Of a stretch of DNA of 64,000 nucleotides, positions 42,401 through 48,400 are shown one piece after another. This DNA is from Sweltsa coloradensis (Eukaryota > Arthropoda > Insecta > Plecoptera > Chloroperlidae). A program made the translations under genes and the position numbers. The stretch's first letter is position 1; every line of letters starts with the position of its first letter. The notes below the pieces were generated by a model. The model was not told the origin of the DNA. It searched no databases and saw nothing but the letters and a program-made list of their open reading frames with translations. The DNA is taken from positions 558,001 to 622,000 of the forward strand of contig JAMZAV010000051.1 of NCBI GenBank assembly GCA_024449915.1. Direction: 5' to 3'.

Positions 42401-45400
42401 GACTACTAAGGAAAAATGATAATGTACTTTTTTTTCAAAAGAGTTTACGTACAAAGCGCACACATGTTTACATAAATGTTTTATTGTTGAACCAGTATAC
42501 AGTGAAAAAATCTTGAAAATTGTGAAATTAATTTGTTTTTTATTCTTGTTTAGGCCTTTAGCTATTTCCAAGTGATTAATTTCCTGATATATTTACAAAA
42601 TGGGTCAGTTGCAGGAAGACCGGGATAAGTTCCTAATATAATTGTACATAATTGGACTGATGCATCCAAAAACTGACAAATGGATACCTTACATTTGGCA
42701 ATAATATTTTGGTTTTTGAAAGTGTATGAAAATTACTTGTTTATATTAAGCCTATCCGGTCATTAGTTAAAAAGAAGAAAAAAAGTTTCTATACAAACTG
42801 CTAGAAAACTTGCCAATATTTATCTACGTATTTGTCTTCGTTAGGAATGAAGGCAAAGACAAATATCCCAAAGATCTATAATTCACTTGCATAGTAATTG
42901 ATGTATTCCTGGTTTGAACACCACAGTCGTTCCTCGTTCTTGAATGTATGTGTACTGTTAGTAATTCCTTTAGTTTTCTGTGTTTGGTGAGATTGTCGGG
43001 CATCAGTGTTGTTTGTTTGTGGCATCGTAGGACAAGTAGATCTCTGTTGTGTTAAATGTGTAACTGTTTGACATCCCAGCAATAACTGGGACACTTCTTG
43101 ACTGTACAGTAAAATATAGGTTTATTGGTGTTGCTAGATTGTTTGTCTTATTAATATTAATCAAGTGGGTTATAGTTTGCTCATAAAACCTTGGTAGAGA
43201 AAAGCCGGAAATGTATTTGACAACCAGGACCTAATTTTGGTGGCTAAACAAATAAATTATAAAGATATTTTAATGAAAAAAAATCTTGAGAAAGAATAAT
43301 TTAAATTTAAGTTAATTTCCTTTGTGGTACTGTCACTTCACACTCAACTCAATTTCACTATTTTCTATTTATTCTTATTAATTTCTATTCTATGTAGCAT
43401 ATAATGGAAGTGCTGTAGAAAAGTTAATGCAATGTAATGCGGTAAAAAAAAAAAAATCGCTGTTTTCAACAATAACATGTTGCTAATAAACTATATCTTC
43501 AGTTAGTAGGAAACATTTAATATTTTTCATAATTTAACATACTTTGAGCACAAGAAAAACTTAATGAGAATAGAATGTAATGTTGGGATGTACTGAAGTA
43601 GAAACTGTGTTTACCTTTCAGCTTGCAAGGACTCTCTGTCTTTACTCTGTGTAGGTCTAGTAAGTGGTGGGACTATGTTTGCTATTGTACTTTCTCTGTG
43701 GCTCGTTTCAGCTCGCCCAACTTTCCTCAATTTGAATTTGAATCTGAATTCACTACGCCTCCAGCCGGCAGGACCTAAACGTAGGTTCTTAGAGATTGCC
43801 GCTCTTTCTATGTAGTTAGTTGGCTAGCCTGTATTCTAGATGTAGACAGTTTTATTTTTATTTTTACATTTGGAAGTAAAGCCTATTTTTTTGTTTCAAT
43901 TGCATCTGATTTTAAAACTACTAATACAGAGACTTTATGTGGGTATGCAATTTGGGTATTATTATGTATTAATTTGGCTTCATTTCTTTACCTTTGTCCA
44001 GCTATCTTTTGTTGATTGATGGTTTTGATCTAAACATCCATAACCATTATTGTAGCAGTCTCGGTGGTAGTACATTGTAGTGTCATTGAGATTATTTTGT
44101 TTTGGTGCAGTTTTGCTTGGTCTATGGACTATAATATATGCGTTTCCTTTCTTGTGTAACTGTGCAAGTATTATTACGTATGTCTTGTTAACCAAAGTAG
44201 TAACTAGTATTTAACATTAGCCACTAACTGCTTCCCAGTTGTAGCTTGTAGTAATGTAGTATTTCCTTTTCATTGAGCAGGACAATATGTCGTGTAACTA
44301 CTATCATATTCAACCTTACATTCAGTACTCAGTAGTATTTTATTTTCAATAACTACACTAAAAAAACTATTACTTTCACTGTAAGCAGCTTCCTACTTAC
44401 AGGTAATCAACACCGTGTCATTGAGTGGGACATGTTATATACTAACTGGTAGCTTGTATTCTAGTGCACGAAATGAAGCATGAGAAATGTTATACACAAA
44501 TTGCACTTTCTTAAGGTGAAAAAGGAAAAGCTACCCAACACCAGCATAGCATTGTCTACCTAATTGTGCCACCTAAGCATGATCCTCCTTGTGTAAAGAA
44601 TTATCAAACTAAGTTACATATCATTGACATGCTGTTTACTGGCTTACTGTTGTATCAAAGTGGTACCTATTTCCATTTCACTTTTAATATAATTTATAAT
44701 AAATAATAATTGTTTTAAAGCAGGAGTAGGTGGATGGATACGCTTTAAACGTTTGTACTGCATCTTCACTCCTATTTAGGGATTTCAAACAATTATGGAT
44801 TATTGATAATCTATTTTAAAAAATGGTTAAAATTGGTTTATGAGCATGTGTACATTACAATTTAATGTTTTATGTTTTTGTTTATTTCTATAATTGAAAA
44901 TGATAGAATATTTTGATGACTAGTGAGCCACCTACACCACACTGAACGAAGCTTAACTCTTGGTTACCTCACATCAGCCGATATGTCAAAACAGCCACTT
45001 CCACAAGGGCAAACCCGTAGTAGGTAATGTATAAAAAGTTGTGATAATCAACCAACAACCGTGATATCAAAGGTTGCTGCTATGTTGACTGATTGGAAAC
45101 AAACACTGTCCAAATAGCAGGGAAATTAATCACCCAAGTCCAAAGTGTCTACTCTAAATTATGTTCCTTGCTCGGAGAGTTTCTTCTTTCTTCATCACCG
45201 CACAATAACTAACTGCGAATGAATATTCTAGCCTCCCCCAGTATTGGCTCTGCCAAGATGGGTCTCCGCATGACGACACTACACGAAGAAAACACAGGGC
45301 GAGACATGTTCCCGCTGGTGTTAGAAGAGGGGAGCGAAGGGGAGGAAACGGATCCGAAGCAGACGGAAGACGATCCCGAGTACGGAGAGTTTGAGGCTTA

Positions 45401-48400
45401 TAGGGGTGATGGCCCTCCGGCGAAGTCGAGCACTCCCCCCAAGAGCTCGATGCCCAACTCCCGCACGCTTGACTCTTTAGTCGAGATGCAGGCCGCCCCA
45501 AGCACCACCTCCAGGTAGTTTCTAGTCGGCATATACACACACTGTCACAAAGTCAAGCATAATACAATATAACTAGTTCCCTAAAAAAATTTCGTGAATT
45601 GCGTTTTTTTCACTAAATGATGTTAAATATGACTGTTTCATTATTAAGTAGCAAAATAAGGCAATAATCATGTTTTTATACTAAATCAGAGCAAAATTGA
45701 GATCTTTTCTCAATTTATGTAATTTTTAGCTACAAAATATGCAATTAATTTAACAATTGGCCATTGAAATCAACATTTCTGATTTTACGTAAAGTTGGCA
45801 CCATGACAGTTGAAAATAGTATTATCGAACACGCCTAGCTAACTTTATATGGCCTAAATATTTGTTTATGTGTAATACGTGTTCATTTCGCTGAAGGGTA
45901 GTGATTGCAGTGCTATTTTTATGACGAAAAGATTCCTTTACCCTAAGTTTAATTACTGAAATTGAAGCTTTTTTATAATGAAATAAGAACTTTTTATTTG
46001 CTATTTCTCAGGGTCCCTAATAGTACCTAATAAGTATTATTGTCTGTTTTCAGTGGATATGGCTCCCAGGCAGTTTCTTGCACGAACCTGACTAGTGAAG
46101 ACTCTGTCTCGTTGCGCAGCATCTCTGTAGATGAGACACCAGACCTGGAGGCTCGGCCTCTGCCCGCAGAGCTACGACCCATGTCTGACACGCAACAAGA
46201 TCACTCCAATAACAACCAACCGACGGATAATATACCACTAGACACTAATATTACCAAAGTGAAAACAAAAAATATAGACATTTCTAATTTCGATGATAAT
46301 ACTATACAACAGAAACAAACTCTAGACCGAAACGTTTTAAGCTTAAACTTAACCGACGACAATTCCGAGAAACTTGGGGAGCAGCCCGCCAAGTGTGAAA
46401 ATGATGCCGATGAAGTGAACCAAACGAATCTTCAAAACTTGTCCGAAAGGTGGCCAAAGTCGTTGCACAAGGGGCAAGCTATAGAGGATGATTTAATAGC
46501 TCAAATGTCCGACTCCCCAAACACATGTGAGAAACACTCGAGTTGTTCGGACTCTCCATCGGAAGAACCTGATCTGCCGGACGATGACGCCTTACTAGAA
46601 GGAACGTCGGTGGTTCACACCAAGCTTCCACCTGGCAAGGTTCGTATCTTGGTCTCATCTCGTTCCTAAGTAATAGTCGGAAGAGTGCTGTAGTTTTAGT
46701 ATTGTTTTCTTCACAGTTATCAATAACATGACAGCATGGTCACAGATTTAAATGAACATTGAGTTGGCACATGTTGGGCTAGAACTAGGGTATCCGTATA
46801 ACTTGTTTGCAAATAAATGTTTTGCTGTTATTGTCATTTCCTTATATTTATCCTAATCTGAAACCTTCTTAAGTCTCCAGCACGTTGACTACACGTTCAA
46901 TACGATCTCTTATTGATTCTTATTTGACAAATAAACTGTTCTTTGTAACTTTGCATTTTTTAATAATTGTTGTAGGGCTACACAAGATATTGCATAATAA
47001 GCGTGATAATGTTCTTGTATTGGCGAATGTCAAAACAAATTGTAAATAGCATTGTTTTTATGGAAAATTAACAGGACCACTCATAATTCTACGTGAAAAT
47101 GACCTAACAGTGACTGTTTTCAATGTTTGAATCAATCTCCATGCTGTTTCTAGTTCTAATAAAACCTCTACATTTTTTTCAATATTGTTTGGCATTATTC
47201 TTGATGATGTAATAGTAAAACACTGCAATCTCTCACTGCGCTCTTAACACACCTGAAGAATCAGATTATTTTGCTTCGTGGTGGACTAGTCGGAACAAAC
47301 CTTTTCTTTATAACTGAGTGATAAGTGATGATAACTAATTAGTGCAGTGGCGTATCAAAGGGGGGGGGGACAACCCCCTCCCCTTTTGCAAAAAAAATGT
47401 GAAAGTGCACTTTAAAGTTTCAATGGAGAATATAAAATAACTGTTTTTTCGCAATACTAAATGCAAATTACCATCTGACCTCGATTAGCCAAAGTGCATA
47501 AATATGAGACGTTAAGCAATATTCAATCAAACCATCTGACCAAAAGATAATTTCAGTAGACAGCTTACAAAGTTGGTCACTGTGATGCTTTAAAAATTTA
47601 AAATGCACTGATTTTCACCAAAATTACGTAAGAAAAAACTTTTGGATTAAAAACAGGATTTTAGTAGATAAAAATTTGGTCATTGGATGCTTTTAAATGC
47701 AAATAACCTTGCAGGAGAATTTTTCCGGGGGGCTTGTATCCTTCAGTACATCTATGAATTAATTGGTTGAACCCCCCCCCCCCCCATGAATTCCTGAATA
47801 AGTAAGAAAGAAAGAATGATATAGGCTTCTAACAAACTTAGATTGTTTATTAGTTTTGAGTAGGTCTATATCAGTATTCACTATCAAGTCATGAAGATTA
47901 GTGAAACCTGAACAATTGAGCGACAAAATTTTGACAATTCTAATATATCTCAACTCAAGCTAACAAGACTACTTATATTAAATTGACGACAGTTTGTTTA
48001 TGAATATGGGTTTGCATTTGTTTGTGTAGTGTTTAAACCACTCGCGCTATGTTGTTTGGTTCTGAAGGTTGTTCGACGGCGTAAGGCACCCGGCAAGAGC
48101 CAGTCTGTTGGGAAAGATCACCGCGCTTCATTCCCTATGGCTCGTCCACAGACGTCTGAAAGCAGGCAAGCGATCAAGCTCGAACAGCGGCTCAACAACA
48201 CATTCAACGGAGAAATCAGTCCAAGCGGCTCTGGAGAACGCTTGGAAGGTGAGAACCATGTTCCGTATGCTACAGACCACTGACCGATGATCTGAAGCAC
48301 ATTTCAATTACTACTTATTAGTTATTAGACTCTCAATGTTTTTTAAGTATTGCAATAAATTCAAATATGAATGTAGTGTCTTTTTTCATTTAGACGTCTT

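Larger units (their letters stand above)
46640..48067 (+). other. Intron 28
   Basis: Includes a SINE-B tail fragment (47478-47530), a CAGTGGCGTA-type repeat with G and C runs (47345-47785) and AT-rich DNA otherwise. Confidence 0.6.

Noticed and set aside
45154..45540. 128-codon minus-strand frame
   Set aside because: Antisense shadow of Khc-73 exon 27, which has correct splice sites, phase and family motifs on the + strand.
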